Shown: one piece after another, positions 16,945 to 25,512 of the stretch
Numbering within the stretch: position 1 is the stretch's first letter
Layout: every line of letters begins with the position of its first letter
NCBI GenBank assembly: GCA_022821585.1
Contig: JAJEDI010000053.1
Span: forward strand, 30,904-94,903
Length of the DNA: 64,000 bases
Direction of reading: 5' to 3'
From: Caldilineaceae bacterium
GTDB lineage: Bacteria; Chloroflexota; Anaerolineae; Caldilineales; Caldilineaceae
The notes under the pieces: model-generated
Databases searched by the model: none
What the model saw: the letters and a program-made list of their open reading frames with translations, nothing else
What the model was told of the DNA's origin: nothing
Made by a program: the position numbers and the translations under genes

Positions 16945-18324
16945 ATGCCGATTCGCTTTCGCGTCCTGATCGTATGGGCAATGGCAATTCTGCCCCTCTT
17001 AATCAGCAGCTGCTACCCCTTCCAGAGAGATATCACGCAGATCCTGACACCTGCCGCGCCACTTCCTGTGGAAGAACCCGCAGAGCCGGCCGAGCCGGAA
17101 CCGGTGACCTTGACGGCAACCGTGCATGTCAACGCGCTGCGGGTGCGCCAGGCTGCCAGTGCAGAGACGCCAATTATCGCCGGCCTGCTCAAGGGCGACG
17201 TCATCACTGTGATCGGGCGGACCGAAGACATCAGCTGGCTGAAAGTGAAGGTGCCGGACATAGGAACAATCGGCTGGATCTGGGCCGAAGATGTATCTCT
17301 GGAAGGAGACGCCGCCCTCCTGTCCGTCCCTGAAGACGGGCAGATGGCCGCCGAACCAGAAGACGCCATGAGTGCTGCGACGGAAGATGCAACGGCCGAA
17401 GAGGAAGCCGGCGATGGAGAAATGGCCGCCGACGAGGAAAAGACCGACGATGAATCGATGGCACTCGGTGACCTGGAGCCGAGCATCGCAGTCCTCCCTC
17501 AGGAAGTGATCAAGGGCCAGGTTACGATTGCTGAAGCCGTCGTCCCGGCGGAAGGCTGGGTCGTCATTCACGCCGACGATGCCGGCTCATTCGGGCCGAT
17601 CATCGGGCAGGCGCACCTGGAGCCCGGAGTAACGACTGATTTGGCCGTAAACATAGATGTCGATGCCGCCACGGAGACTCTCTATGCCATGCTCCATACA
17701 GATGGTGGCGTCTTCGACGTCTTCGAGTTTCCCGGCACCGATATGCCGGTGCTGAAAAACGGCGCGCCAATAAGCCCGGCCTTTACGATAACGATTTCCG
17801 AAATGTCCCTCTCTGACGAACAGGCGGACACAGAGGAGACGGTGCCCGTCACCACGCCGACCGACGAGCCGCTGCTCCAGGTGGGCGATGTCACCAGGCA
17901 CCTGGCAATCGTCACCACCCGTGCCCTGCGCGTGCGCAGCAAGCCGGAAACCATCGCCGAGGTCCTGGCAGGCGTCGCCGTCGGCGAAGCCTATCCTGTG
18001 GCCGGATTCAGCTCCGATGAGCACTGGGTCGCGATCTTCTTCCCCGATATCGAGGACCCGGTCTGGATTGCAGCCTCGCTCGTGGAGTTGCGGGACATAG
18101 AGCTGAGAGTGCAAATGGGCCGCGCTACCATCGAAACCGGCCAGGGCGGCCGCTTGCGATTGCGCGGCGCGCCATCTCTGGAGGCGCCGATCGTCGGCTA
18201 CGTCCCCGACGACGAAACTTACGATACGCTCGGCTACAGTGAGGATGGCCAGTGGGCGCTGCTGGTCGGTACAGGCGTTGAGGGCGCCACCTGGGCCTCA
18301 GTTTCGTTCCTGCTGTTTCAGTAG
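16945..18324 (+). CDS. SH3-DUF7282-like-SH3-SH3 surface lipoprotein
   Basis: Secreted, lipid-anchored 459-aa protein of unknown role. The start at 16945 is chosen over the upstream ATG at 16855 because GGGAGGAACC precedes it. It also yields a clean signal peptide with lipobox LLISSC (Cys 23). Domain order: bacterial SH3 (about 55-118, ALRVRQAASAETPIIAG); an acidic Ala/Glu/Met-rich linker (about 120-172); a beta-sandwich resembling DUF7282 (about 185-295, with GWVVIHADDAG and TLYAMLHTDGG); then two further SH3 repeats (about 317-387, ALRVRSKPETIAEVLAG; and 388-459). Bacterial SH3 domains generally bind cell-wall or surface polymers, so an envelope-binding or adhesive role is inferred. An intrinsic terminator follows. 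Confidence 0.82.
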   Translation: MPIRFRVLIVWAMAILPLLISSCYPFQRDITQILTPAAPLPVEEPAEPAEPEPVTLTATVHVNALRVRQAASAETPIIAGLLKGDVITVIGRTEDISWLKVKVPDIGTIGWIWAEDVSLEGDAALLSVPEDGQMAAEPEDAMSAATEDATAEEEAGDGEMAADEEKTDDESMALGDLEPSIAVLPQEVIKGQVTIAEAVVPAEGWVVIHADDAGSFGPIIGQAHLEPGVTTDLAVNIDVDAATETLYAMLHTDGGVFDVFEFPGTDMPVLKNGAPISPAFTITISEMSLSDEQADTEETVPVTTPTDEPLLQVGDVTRHLAIVTTRALRVRSKPETIAEVLAGVAVGEAYPVAGFSSDEHWVAIFFPDIEDPVWIAASLVELRDIELRVQMGRATIETGQGGRLRLRGAPSLEAPIVGYVPDDETYDTLGYSEDGQWALLVGTGVEGATWASVSFLLFQ

Positions 18325-18391
18325 CGGTTCCATTTTGCCCGCCGCAGTCAAAAGGATACCGGTACTCGCTCCAAAAGGTCTCAAACAACGC

Positions 18392-18437
18392 AAGAGCGGC
18401 AGTTTCCACCTGAGACTGCTGCTCTTTCTTTCTGTGC
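18392..18437 (+). terminator. Intrinsic terminator after the SH3 lipoprotein gene
   Basis: A 12-bp stem with one G-U pair (arms 18392-18403 and 18415-18426, 11-nt loop) is followed by a pyrimidine-rich TCTTTCTGTG tract. It lies 68 nt past the stop codon at 18324 and upstream of the convergent dinB-like gene. Confidence 0.7.
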
Positions 18438-18515
18438 TTTGCTTCCGCCCGCCCGACCTGCCAGCGCCAAAAGGTAGCCCCGGCACCTCAGCCATTTTCA
18501 CCACGCCGAAATACG

Positions 18516-19001
18516 CTATTCGTCGCGCGTAAGCGCCCAGGAGTCCGCCCAACTCTCTGGAATGGGTAGGTTGTTGGCGTAAATCAGGTTGATCAACTGG
18601 CCGTGGTGATGTGCCTCATGTTCAACCAACCGGTAGTAACCTGCCAGCGGCGTCGATCCATTCTCAAAGACGTGCAGCCAGTCCACCTTCTCGAAAGTCG
18701 CCAGCAGGGCCCTGTCTGCCGCCTCCATCCCCTGGCGCACCCGTTCAACCGGCAGCACTTCTCCAGCAGGCGCAGGTTGCAGACTGCAATCCCAGCCCTG
18801 CATCCCCCCTTCCAGCAACACGGGCGGCCAGCTTTCCTGAGTGCCCAACATACAGTAGAACTGATAGAGAATGTTCTGGGATTCGTCAAAGGGCAGCCGG
18901 GCATTCAGATCGGCATCGGCCAGAACATCCATCAGATCATAGGTGCGTCCGCGCAGGTCCTGCCAGTGGATTTGTACGCTCTCCAAAATAGTCTGAGTCA
19001 T
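18516..19001 (-). CDS. DinB-like / YfiT-fold metal-dependent protein
   Basis: A 161-aa four-helix-bundle protein of the DinB superfamily, whose members are putative metal-dependent hydrolases or thiol transferases. The C-terminal helix motif YRLVEHEAHHHGQLINLIY supplies the conserved His ligands. The first His of the set probably lies in the N-terminal helix, around VQIHWQDL or further on. It stands alone, convergent with the SH3 lipoprotein gene. Substrate unknown. Confidence 0.78.
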   Translation of the reverse strand: MTQTILESVQIHWQDLRGRTYDLMDVLADADLNARLPFDESQNILYQFYCMLGTQESWPPVLLEGGMQGWDCSLQPAPAGEVLPVERVRQGMEAADRALLATFEKVDWLHVFENGSTPLAGYYRLVEHEAHHHGQLINLIYANNLPIPESWADSWALTRDE

Positions 19002-19781
19002 CTTCTCCTCGTCCTATGCGGTTCTGTCGGTTGTCAAAGGAAGTTTGGCAGACCCGGCACAAACAGTGCTCAAGGTCTCGTAACCGCCGGCCACTGGGGT
19101 CTACCGGTACCAGTATAACACGGTGGTACGCCCTGGAACTGTTTTGCGGACCGAAGGGGTGCATCCCAAAATGGGGGTGAACAGTCGCATTCCTCTGGAG
19201 GCAACCAAGCCACGGTCAGTTCCCATTCCAGTTTCCGCCAGAATTAGCGACGCCTCTGACCACCGACTACTGCCTTTCTGGGCGGTCGGGCCTATTCGGC
19301 CCTCCCTTGTGGGGGGGCTCCGCCCCCGCAACGCCCCCTCCTACAACATGCCTCGTCGACCGGGTGTCGATATTGGTGACAGGTGCCTATTCGAGGGTGT
19401 CTAGCCAGACCACATCCCGGCAGTCCCATAAGATTCCCGTAGGTGCCAGCCAAGTACCTGCCCTCGCACCCTCCCCAACTGACGGACGCCACCGTACGGC
19501 TAGGCCTGGCGCCTACACTGCGTCTCGCCCAAAGACGGTAAACAGTTCCAGCCACCGCTGGCACTGATTCCCGCCAGACTGTTCCCACCCCAAATCTGGG
19601 ATGCACCCGACTGGAGCGCTGCGACTTCCAGAACTGCTCACGCAGCCACCGCCCATCGAAAATCAACAGAACCTGTTCCCCCAATCCAGGACATCCGCAC
19701 GCGCCCATCAACTAGCGCGCACATGCTGCCTATGATAGGATTCCCAGCAAAAGACGTTGGTCGACTCCGAGGCCGTTGCAC
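19002..19781. other. Intergenic region occupied by the repeat element
   Basis: 780 bp between dinB (minus) and the sulfatase (plus). Most of it is the 19157-19608 element. An open frame on the minus strand across the repeat (19292-19711) is Gly/Arg/Cys-rich, has no family resemblance and is not called. Nothing else recognised. Confidence 0.55.
19157..19608. mobile_element. MITE-like non-coding element with imperfect terminal inverted repeats
   Basis: The ends are near-complementary: GGGTGCATCCCAAAATGGGG at 19157 and, reading the other strand from 19608, GGGTGCATCCCAGATTTGGG, each followed by a shared AACAGTC. The interior is non-coding and includes a GC-rich block (about 19280-19345) made of two short hairpins, GGGCCTATTCGGCCC and a G7-to-C5 stem-loop. 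A second copy of the left end and the GC-rich block, with nearly the same spacing (121 versus 124 bp), lies at 63755-63910. This fits a dispersed non-autonomous element; no transposase is present in the window. Confidence 0.6.
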
Positions 19782-21332
19782 ATGTCTACTCCACTCCAAT
19801 CGAGCTCCAATAGCGAAGAAAAAGCATATCCAAATATCCTGCTGATCACGAGCGACCAGCAACACTTCTCAACCCTCGGCGTAACCAATCCGCGCATCCG
19901 CACGCCCGCCCTGGACCGGCTCGCCCGCGAAGGCGCCCGCTTCGACCGCGCCTACTGCAACAATCCCGTCTGCTCCCCCTCCCGCTCATCAATCATCACC
20001 GGCCAGTACCCGGCCTGGCATGGCTGCTGGACCATCGGCGTGAAACTGGGCGAAGATGTCCCAACCGTCGGCGAACTGCTGCACCAGCACGGCTACGACA
20101 CCACTCTTATCGGCAAAGCCCACTTTCAGCCGCTGGCCTCGCGTCCGCAACAGACCTCTCTCGAGTGTCAACCCACTCTGCGCGATCTCGACTTCTGGCG
20201 CGAGTTCCACGGGCCCTGGTACGGTTTTCAACACGTCGAAGTGGCGCGCAACCACGCCGACGAAGCCCACGCCGGTCAACACTACGGCATCTGGATGGAG
20301 GAAAACGGCCTCCCCAACTGGCAGGATTTCTTCCAGTCCTGGCCGCCCGACCCCAATGCGGCCAAACGGGAACACGGCTGGGACCTGCCGGAGGAGTACC
20401 ACTACTCAGTCTGGACAGCTGAACGCACGATCGCGGCAATCGAGCGCAGCGCCGCCGGCGGCAAACCCTTCTTCCTCTGGAGCAGTTTCCACGATCCCCA
20501 TCCGCCTTACCTCGTATCCGAACCGTGGGCATCGATGTACGATCCCGAAGAGATGCAACCGGGCCGCCTGGAGCCGGGCGAACTCGACGCAATGCCGCCC
20601 CACTTCGCCAAAACCCAGCAGCGCAATCCCGACTTCTCCGCCTGGCAGGAGACGCCCTTCGGCAATCACGGCTTCAACAGCCACCTGCACGAACCCGACG
20701 CAATGCGCAAAGACATGGCGGTCTACTACGGAATGGTCAGCCTGATGGACCGCGAAATAGGCCGCATTCTGGACACGTTGGATCATCTGGGCATTGCCGA
20801 CAATACCCTCGTCGTTTTCAGCACCGACCACGGCCACTTCCTCGGGCAGCACGGGCTGACCGCCAAGGGCGCCTTCCACTATGAAGATCTGGTCCGCCTG
20901 CCCTTCCTCGTACGCTGGCCCGGCCGCGTCCCCGCCGGCGCCGTTAGTGGTTCGCTACAATCGCTGGTCGACCTGGCGCCCACTTTCCTGCATGCCGCTG
21001 GCATCGACATCCCCGGCCAGATGCAGGGCGCCGATCAGTTGGACGTCTGGACCGGTGCGGCCGGCGAAGCGAGAGACCACGTGCTCGTCGAAAACCGACA
21101 CCAGCCCACCGCGCTGCACCTGCGCACGCTCGTAGACCAGCGCTATAAGCTCACCGTCTACCGGGGACACACATACGGGGAGCTGTTCGACCTGCAGGAA
21201 GATCCCGAGGAGCGCCGCAACCGCTGGGATGATCCCGCCTTTGCCGACCTCAAATCAGACCTGCTGCAGCGCTTTGTGCAGGCAGAAATGGAGCGCGAGC
21301 CGACCCGTTTCGAACGCATCGCCGGCGCATAA
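19782..21332 (+). CDS. Type I sulfatase (Cys-type formylglycine active site)
   Basis: Hydrolyses a sulfate ester using a formylglycine made from Cys. With the ATG at 19782 (GAGG upstream; the TTG six bases earlier is less likely) the protein has 516 aa and the active-site motif is C64-S-P-S-R. Other alkaline-phosphatase-fold signatures are ILLITSDQQHF near the N-terminus (metal Asp), GKAHFQPL, and STDHGHFLGQHGL (metal Asp and His). No signal peptide is evident, so it is probably cytoplasmic, acting on imported sulfated sugars. It needs a formylglycine-generating enzyme, which is not in the window. The substrate is unknown; choline-sulfatase-like and glycan sulfatases share this architecture. 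Confidence 0.9.
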   Translation: MSTPLQSSSNSEEKAYPNILLITSDQQHFSTLGVTNPRIRTPALDRLAREGARFDRAYCNNPVCSPSRSSIITGQYPAWHGCWTIGVKLGEDVPTVGELLHQHGYDTTLIGKAHFQPLASRPQQTSLECQPTLRDLDFWREFHGPWYGFQHVEVARNHADEAHAGQHYGIWMEENGLPNWQDFFQSWPPDPNAAKREHGWDLPEEYHYSVWTAERTIAAIERSAAGGKPFFLWSSFHDPHPPYLVSEPWASMYDPEEMQPGRLEPGELDAMPPHFAKTQQRNPDFSAWQETPFGNHGFNSHLHEPDAMRKDMAVYYGMVSLMDREIGRILDTLDHLGIADNTLVVFSTDHGHFLGQHGLTAKGAFHYEDLVRLPFLVRWPGRVPAGAVSGSLQSLVDLAPTFLHAAGIDIPGQMQGADQLDVWTGAAGEARDHVLVENRHQPTALHLRTLVDQRYKLTVYRGHTYGELFDLQEDPEERRNRWDDPAFADLKSDLLQRFVQAEMEREPTRFERIAGA

Positions 21333-21795
21333 TGCAGTGAAGTCCCAATGAATCCTCTGCTTACTTGGTAGAGCAGGCTCCGTCAAGGGCGAGTGCTCTT
21401 ATGGACGGTCGGCCGTAAGCGGCTTTCCTTGTTCGGAGATGCTCCCGCAGTGCCTTCAAGCAACTCAACCCGCATGCGGCACCCCGTCAACGTGGCGCAG
21501 CGACTGTTCACCAGCGATGCAGAACTGGCTACTGACAACGTCGGCTGTGGTAAACTACAGCTGAATCTGAATTCCGTTCGACACCACGATCTTCGCACGC
21601 AATTGCAAAACGGAAGCCGGTTTGCGACTGGGTTCAGATGACGAAACGGCACTGCGAACTGCACCGCGCGCCGAAACCGACAGCCCTTGTTGACTGGCGA
21701 ACCCTTGCAGTCCAGGCCGTTACGAAAAATCAGGAGTCAATAACGCAAAACTACCGTTCTCACTCCCATCAAACATCCATTTACGGAGCACACCA
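21333..21795. other. Intergenic region, nothing recognised
   Basis: 463 bp between the sulfatase and the VOC gene. I see only a short imperfect palindrome (CTGTGGTAAACTACAG near 21544) and no convincing promoter, RNA or gene. Confidence 0.4.
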
Positions 21796-22179
21796 ATGAA
21801 CCTTGAACACGTCGCAATCAACGTACCCAACGTCCGCGAACAGGCACAGTGGTGGAAAGAGCATCTGGGGCTGCAAATCGTCTCCGCCGGCGATGTCCCC
21901 CCATATATGAACTTTGTCTACGACAACAACGGCAGCATGGTCGAGCTGTACAGCAATGAAGAAATGGAACACCTGGACTTTGCCCAGATCAATCCCTTCA
22001 ACCTGCACTTTGCTTTCAGCGTAGACGATATGGAAGGCGAACGCGAACGTCTGATTCAGGCCGGCGCTACACCCGACGGCGAGATAAACAACACCCCCTC
22101 AGGAGACAAACTCTGCTTCCTGCGCGATCCCTGGCAGGTGACCGTGCAGCTTGTCCAGCGCAAGAAACCCATGGTCTAA
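21796..22179 (+). CDS. VOC-superfamily (glyoxalase-like) protein
   Basis: A single vicinal-oxygen-chelate domain of 127 aa, a metal-dependent fold used by glyoxalases, epimerases and dioxygenases. It shows the paired beta-alpha-beta-beta-beta units: MNLEHVAINVPNV at the start (His ligand H5), GSMVELYS, LHFAFSVDD, and FLRDPWQVTVQLVQ at the end. GGAG lies nine bases before the ATG. It is 69 nt upstream of the E2 gene, separated from it by a strong hairpin. Substrate unknown. Confidence 0.82.
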   Translation: MNLEHVAINVPNVREQAQWWKEHLGLQIVSAGDVPPYMNFVYDNNGSMVELYSNEEMEHLDFAQINPFNLHFAFSVDDMEGERERLIQAGATPDGEINNTPSGDKLCFLRDPWQVTVQLVQRKKPMV

Positions 22180-22194
22180 CCAGCGAAAAGTGAT

Positions 22195-22224
22195 CAGTGA
22201 CCGGCCGCCCGCGGCCGGTCGCTG
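22195..22224 (+). terminator. Very stable hairpin between the VOC and E2 genes
   Basis: A 12-bp stem (one G-U) with a 6-nt GCCCGC loop, arms CAGTGACCGGCC and GGCCGGTCGCTG. It sits 15 nt after the VOC stop and 24 nt before the E2 start. There is no U tract, so it may separate expression, protect an mRNA end or act as an attenuator rather than a classical terminator. Confidence 0.45.
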
Positions 22225-22248
22225 GAATTTGCCGTCGGAGAGCCATCC

Positions 22249-23535
22249 ATGCCAACTCCAGTGAAGATGCCCCAATTGGGCGAGACCGTGTTCGAAGGGA
22301 CCGTCGCCCGCTGGCTCAAACAGCCTGGGGATTCGGTGCAGCGGCAGGAACCGCTGCTCGACATCACCACCGACAAGATCGACACTGAAGTGCCCGCGCC
22401 CGCAGCCGGTATCCTCCTCAAGATTCTGGCTGCCGAGGGAGCAACGGTTCAGGTTGGCTCTGTCATCGCCTACATCGGTGACAAAGAAGAAGAGATCAAT
22501 GAAGAGAGAGAGGACCAGGCAGAAACGGAAGCATCAAGCGAAGTAACCGACCGACCGGCCCCCTCTTCCTCTCTCCCCACATCCCGGCCCGCCGCTATGG
22601 CCGCTTCTGACGCCAAACCGGAAGGCCGTGCCTTCGTCAGCCCTGTCGTCGCCCGCCTCAGCGCCCAACACAACATCGATCTGGACGAGGTGCAGGGCAG
22701 CGGGCGCCAAGGGCGCGTCACCAAGAAGGACCTGCTGGCCTACATCGAAGCGCGCAAACAACAGCCGACAGCGGCGCAGCCCGCTTCCGGCGCCGCGCCC
22801 GGCGAAGACGAACTGCTCCAGCCCCTTTCCAACTTGCGGCGGGCGATTGCCGAACACATGAGCCGCAGCGTGCGCACAAGCCCCCATGTCGTAACCATCT
22901 TTGAGGCCGATATGACGGCCGTTGTGCGCCACAGGGCGGCCCAAAAAGAGGCGTTCGCGCGCAAGGGAGTCAATCTGACCTTTACCCCCTACTTTGTAGC
23001 CGCCGTCGCCGCAGCGCTGCGCGAACATCCTGCGGTGAACAGCCGCTGGACCGACGCCGGCCTGGCACTGAACCAGCGCATCCACGTGGGCATCGCCGCC
23101 GCTGTGGCCGGTGGACTAATTGTGCCCGTGGTCCGGGACGCCGATGAATTGAATCTGCAGGGCCTTGCGCGCACCGTTAACGATCTGGCAGACAGGGCTC
23201 GCCGCGGCGAACTGTCGCCCGACGAAGTGCGCGGCGGCACCTTCACCGTGACCAACCACGGCACGAGTGGCAGCCTTCTAGGCACGCCCATCATCAATCA
23301 GCCCCAGGCCGCCATTCTGGGAGTCGGCAAGATCAGCAAGCGCGCGGTCGTGAACAGCGCCGGCAGCTCATACAGCGCCCCAGTCGATCCCCTTCTGCCC
23401 AGCGCCGACGATACCATCTCTATCCGCCCGATGTCCTACCTGAGCCTTGCCTTTGATCATCGCATCCTCGATGGCTTCGGGGCAGACAGCTTCCTGGCAG
23501 ATGTGGTGCAACGACTGGAAAACTGGGGCGCGTGA
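22249..23535 (+). CDS. Dihydrolipoamide acyltransferase, E2 of a 2-oxoacid dehydrogenase complex
   Basis: Core of a pyruvate-, branched-chain- or 2-oxoglutarate-dehydrogenase-type complex. In order: a lipoyl domain (about 1-80) with lipoyl-Lys K43 in TTDKIDTEVPAP; an acidic flexible linker; a peripheral-subunit-binding domain (about 125-165, VSPVVARLSAQHNIDLDEVQ); a second linker; and the catalytic chloramphenicol-acetyltransferase-like domain (about 185-428) ending in H404 and D408 of DHRILDG. GGAG lies about 10 nt before the ATG. The E3 gene follows 72 nt on; E1 alpha and beta are absent from the window. The substrate specificity cannot be assigned. Confidence 0.92.
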   Translation: MPTPVKMPQLGETVFEGTVARWLKQPGDSVQRQEPLLDITTDKIDTEVPAPAAGILLKILAAEGATVQVGSVIAYIGDKEEEINEEREDQAETEASSEVTDRPAPSSSLPTSRPAAMAASDAKPEGRAFVSPVVARLSAQHNIDLDEVQGSGRQGRVTKKDLLAYIEARKQQPTAAQPASGAAPGEDELLQPLSNLRRAIAEHMSRSVRTSPHVVTIFEADMTAVVRHRAAQKEAFARKGVNLTFTPYFVAAVAAALREHPAVNSRWTDAGLALNQRIHVGIAAAVAGGLIVPVVRDADELNLQGLARTVNDLADRARRGELSPDEVRGGTFTVTNHGTSGSLLGTPIINQPQAAILGVGKISKRAVVNSAGSSYSAPVDPLLPSADDTISIRPMSYLSLAFDHRILDGFGADSFLADVVQRLENWGA

Positions 23536-23607
23536 CAACCGTGGAACACGATTGAGTACAATCCAGAGACCGGTGAGCGCCGGCCACTGGAGTTAGCGGA
23601 GGAATCT

Positions 23608-25038
23608 GTGGCAAGCAACTACGACTATGACCTGATCGTCATCGGCTCAGGACCGGGCGGCTATGTGGCTGCGATTCGTGCCGCGCAGCTGAATCTGAAG
23701 ACTGCCCTCATCGAACGCGAACACCTTGGCGGAGTCTGCCTGAACTGGGGCTGCATCCCCAAAAAAGCACTCATCAAGAGCGCCGAAGTGCTGGATACGC
23801 TGCAGCATGCGCAAGAGTTCGGCCTCACCTTTGACAACTTGCAGGTTGACTACGGCGCAGCTGTCAACCGTTCACTGCAGATCGTTGACCGCCAGACCAA
23901 GGGCGTTGGCTTCCTGATGCGGAAGAACAGGATCGACGTCATCGAAGGACATGCCCGTTTCACCGATGCCAACACCCTGCAGGTCAGCGCCGGCCCGCTC
24001 AATCCGGATGGCGAGCCGCGCACCGTGACCGCCGCCAGTTTCGTGGTCGCCACCGGCGCCCGCGCCCGCGACCTGCCCGGCGTCGAAGCCGACGGCGAAC
24101 GCATCCTGCAGTATCGACATGCCATTCGTCTGAACGAAATCCCCGCCTCCATGCTGGTGGTGGGCGCGGGGCCGATCGGCATGGAGTTGAGCCACATCTA
24201 CGCCACCTACGGCGCACACGTTACGATCGTCGAAATGCTGGATCAGGCCCTGCCGCTGGAGGATGCCGATGTCGCGCAGGAAGTCGTGCGGGCCTTCCAG
24301 AAACGGGGTATCAAAGTGCTGACCTCAAGCCGCACCGAAGACTTTGAAGTGGGTGAAGGGTCAGTCACCGTTACGATAAAGAACGTGAACGACGGGAGCG
24401 CCGAGTCACTGGAAGTTGAGAAAGTGCTGGTGGCCATAGGTATCTCCCCCAACACCGAGGATGTCGGTCTCGACACCGCCGGTGTTGCCCTCAACCAGGA
24501 CGGCTTCATCGAAATCGACGAGTATATGCGCACCAGCCGCGAAAACATCTACGCGATCGGCGACTGCACCGGAAAGATGCCGCTGGCGCACGTAGCCAGC
24601 GCCCAGGCAATCGTCGCCGCCGAAAGCGCCGCCGGCCATACCACCACACCGATCCCGGCAGACCGCTACATCTTTATGCCCCGCTGCACGTTCTGCGCTC
24701 CCCAGGTCGCCAGTCTCGGCATGACAGAAGCCGAGGCGCAGGAGGCCGGTTATCCCGTCAATGTGGGCAAGTTCCCTTTCATGCCCAACGGCGCCGCCCA
24801 GGCCCAGGGCGTTCGCAGCGGTTTCGTCAAGATCGTCGCCGACCAGAGATACGGCGAAATCCTCGGCGCCCATATCGTCGGCCCCAATGCAACTGAACTT
24901 CTGCCCGAGCTGTCCCTGGCGCAGATGATGGAGCTCACGCCCACCGAGATCGCGCACAACGTGCACGCCCACCCAACCCTGGCCGAAGTTGTAATGGAAG
25001 CGGCGCACGGCGTCGAAGGCCAGGCAATACATATGTAA
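23608..25038 (+). CDS. lpdA: Dihydrolipoyl dehydrogenase (E3)
   Basis: FAD- and NAD-dependent reoxidation of dihydrolipoyl groups. 476 aa, normal length. FAD motif IGSGPGGYVAAIRAAQL at the N-terminus; redox disulfide C44/C49 in GGVCLNWGCIPKK; NAD-binding VVGAGPIGMELSHIY; second FAD motif YAIGDCTGKMPLAH; active-site H455 and E460 in HAHPTLAEVVMEA at the dimer interface. The GTG start has an excellent GCGGAGGA upstream. It directly follows E2, so the pair are E2-E3 of one complex, and is followed seven bases later by the mntA-like gene. Confidence 0.95.
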   Translation: MASNYDYDLIVIGSGPGGYVAAIRAAQLNLKTALIEREHLGGVCLNWGCIPKKALIKSAEVLDTLQHAQEFGLTFDNLQVDYGAAVNRSLQIVDRQTKGVGFLMRKNRIDVIEGHARFTDANTLQVSAGPLNPDGEPRTVTAASFVVATGARARDLPGVEADGERILQYRHAIRLNEIPASMLVVGAGPIGMELSHIYATYGAHVTIVEMLDQALPLEDADVAQEVVRAFQKRGIKVLTSSRTEDFEVGEGSVTVTIKNVNDGSAESLEVEKVLVAIGISPNTEDVGLDTAGVALNQDGFIEIDEYMRTSRENIYAIGDCTGKMPLAHVASAQAIVAAESAAGHTTTPIPADRYIFMPRCTFCAPQVASLGMTEAEAQEAGYPVNVGKFPFMPNGAAQAQGVRSGFVKIVADQRYGEILGAHIVGPNATELLPELSLAQMMELTPTEIAHNVHAHPTLAEVVMEAAHGVEGQAIHM

Positions 25039-25044
25039 AGATCC

Positions 25045-25512
25045 ATGAGTACCGAAGCCGACCAGCGCCGGCCAGCTAGGCCTGCCACCAATCAAAAACG
25101 CGCCGCGTTGGAGGCAATCTGCCAGCAACACGGCGTCGCCATCCTCTACAGTTTCGGCAGCCGCGCCAAGGAGACGCTGGCCTGGCTGGACGATCCGGAT
25201 GCTGTCCTCGCCACCGGCCCATCCGATGTGGACCTGGGCGTCAAACCGCTTCCGGCCGCCGACTTCAACTGGAAGGCAGAGGTGGCGCTGGGGCATGCTC
25301 TGGAGGATCTGCTGGGAGTGGACCGCGTCGATATTGTAAACCTCGACATCGCCAACCCCTTTCTGGCAGCCGAAGCCGTTCACGGCGAACGACTCTACGC
25401 CGAGAACGAATACGCGGCCGACAACTACGACCTTTACATCCTGCGGCAAGAGGGCGATCTCGCTTTTCTCGAGGAAGAGCGCGCCCGCTTGCTTCTCGGT
25501 ACTTCCAAGTGA
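25045..25512 (+). CDS. MntA-like nucleotidyltransferase (HepT/MntA-type toxin-antitoxin, or relative)
   Basis: Minimal nucleotidyltransferase of 155 aa. The motif SFGSRAKE starts at G38 and the catalytic pair is D61-x-D63 in PSDVDLGV; a third acid is likely in RVDIVNLD. The gap between GS and SDxD is about ten residues longer than in textbook MntA, an insertion rich in Asp/Pro/Ala. In characterised type VII systems MntA AMPylates the HepT toxin and neutralises it. Here the next gene is HepT-like and starts at a GTG overlapping this stop codon, the usual coupled arrangement, but its frame is broken. It follows lpdA by six bases. Confidence 0.8.
   Translation: MSTEADQRRPARPATNQKRAALEAICQQHGVAILYSFGSRAKETLAWLDDPDAVLATGPSDVDLGVKPLPAADFNWKAEVALGHALEDLLGVDRVDIVNLDIANPFLAAEAVHGERLYAENEYAADNYDLYILRQEGDLAFLEEERARLLLGTSK

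Noticed and set aside
19292..19711. 139-aa open frame on the minus strand across the repeat
   Set aside because: Coincides with the MITE-like element, lacks a ribosome site, and is Gly/Arg/Cys-rich without family resemblance.
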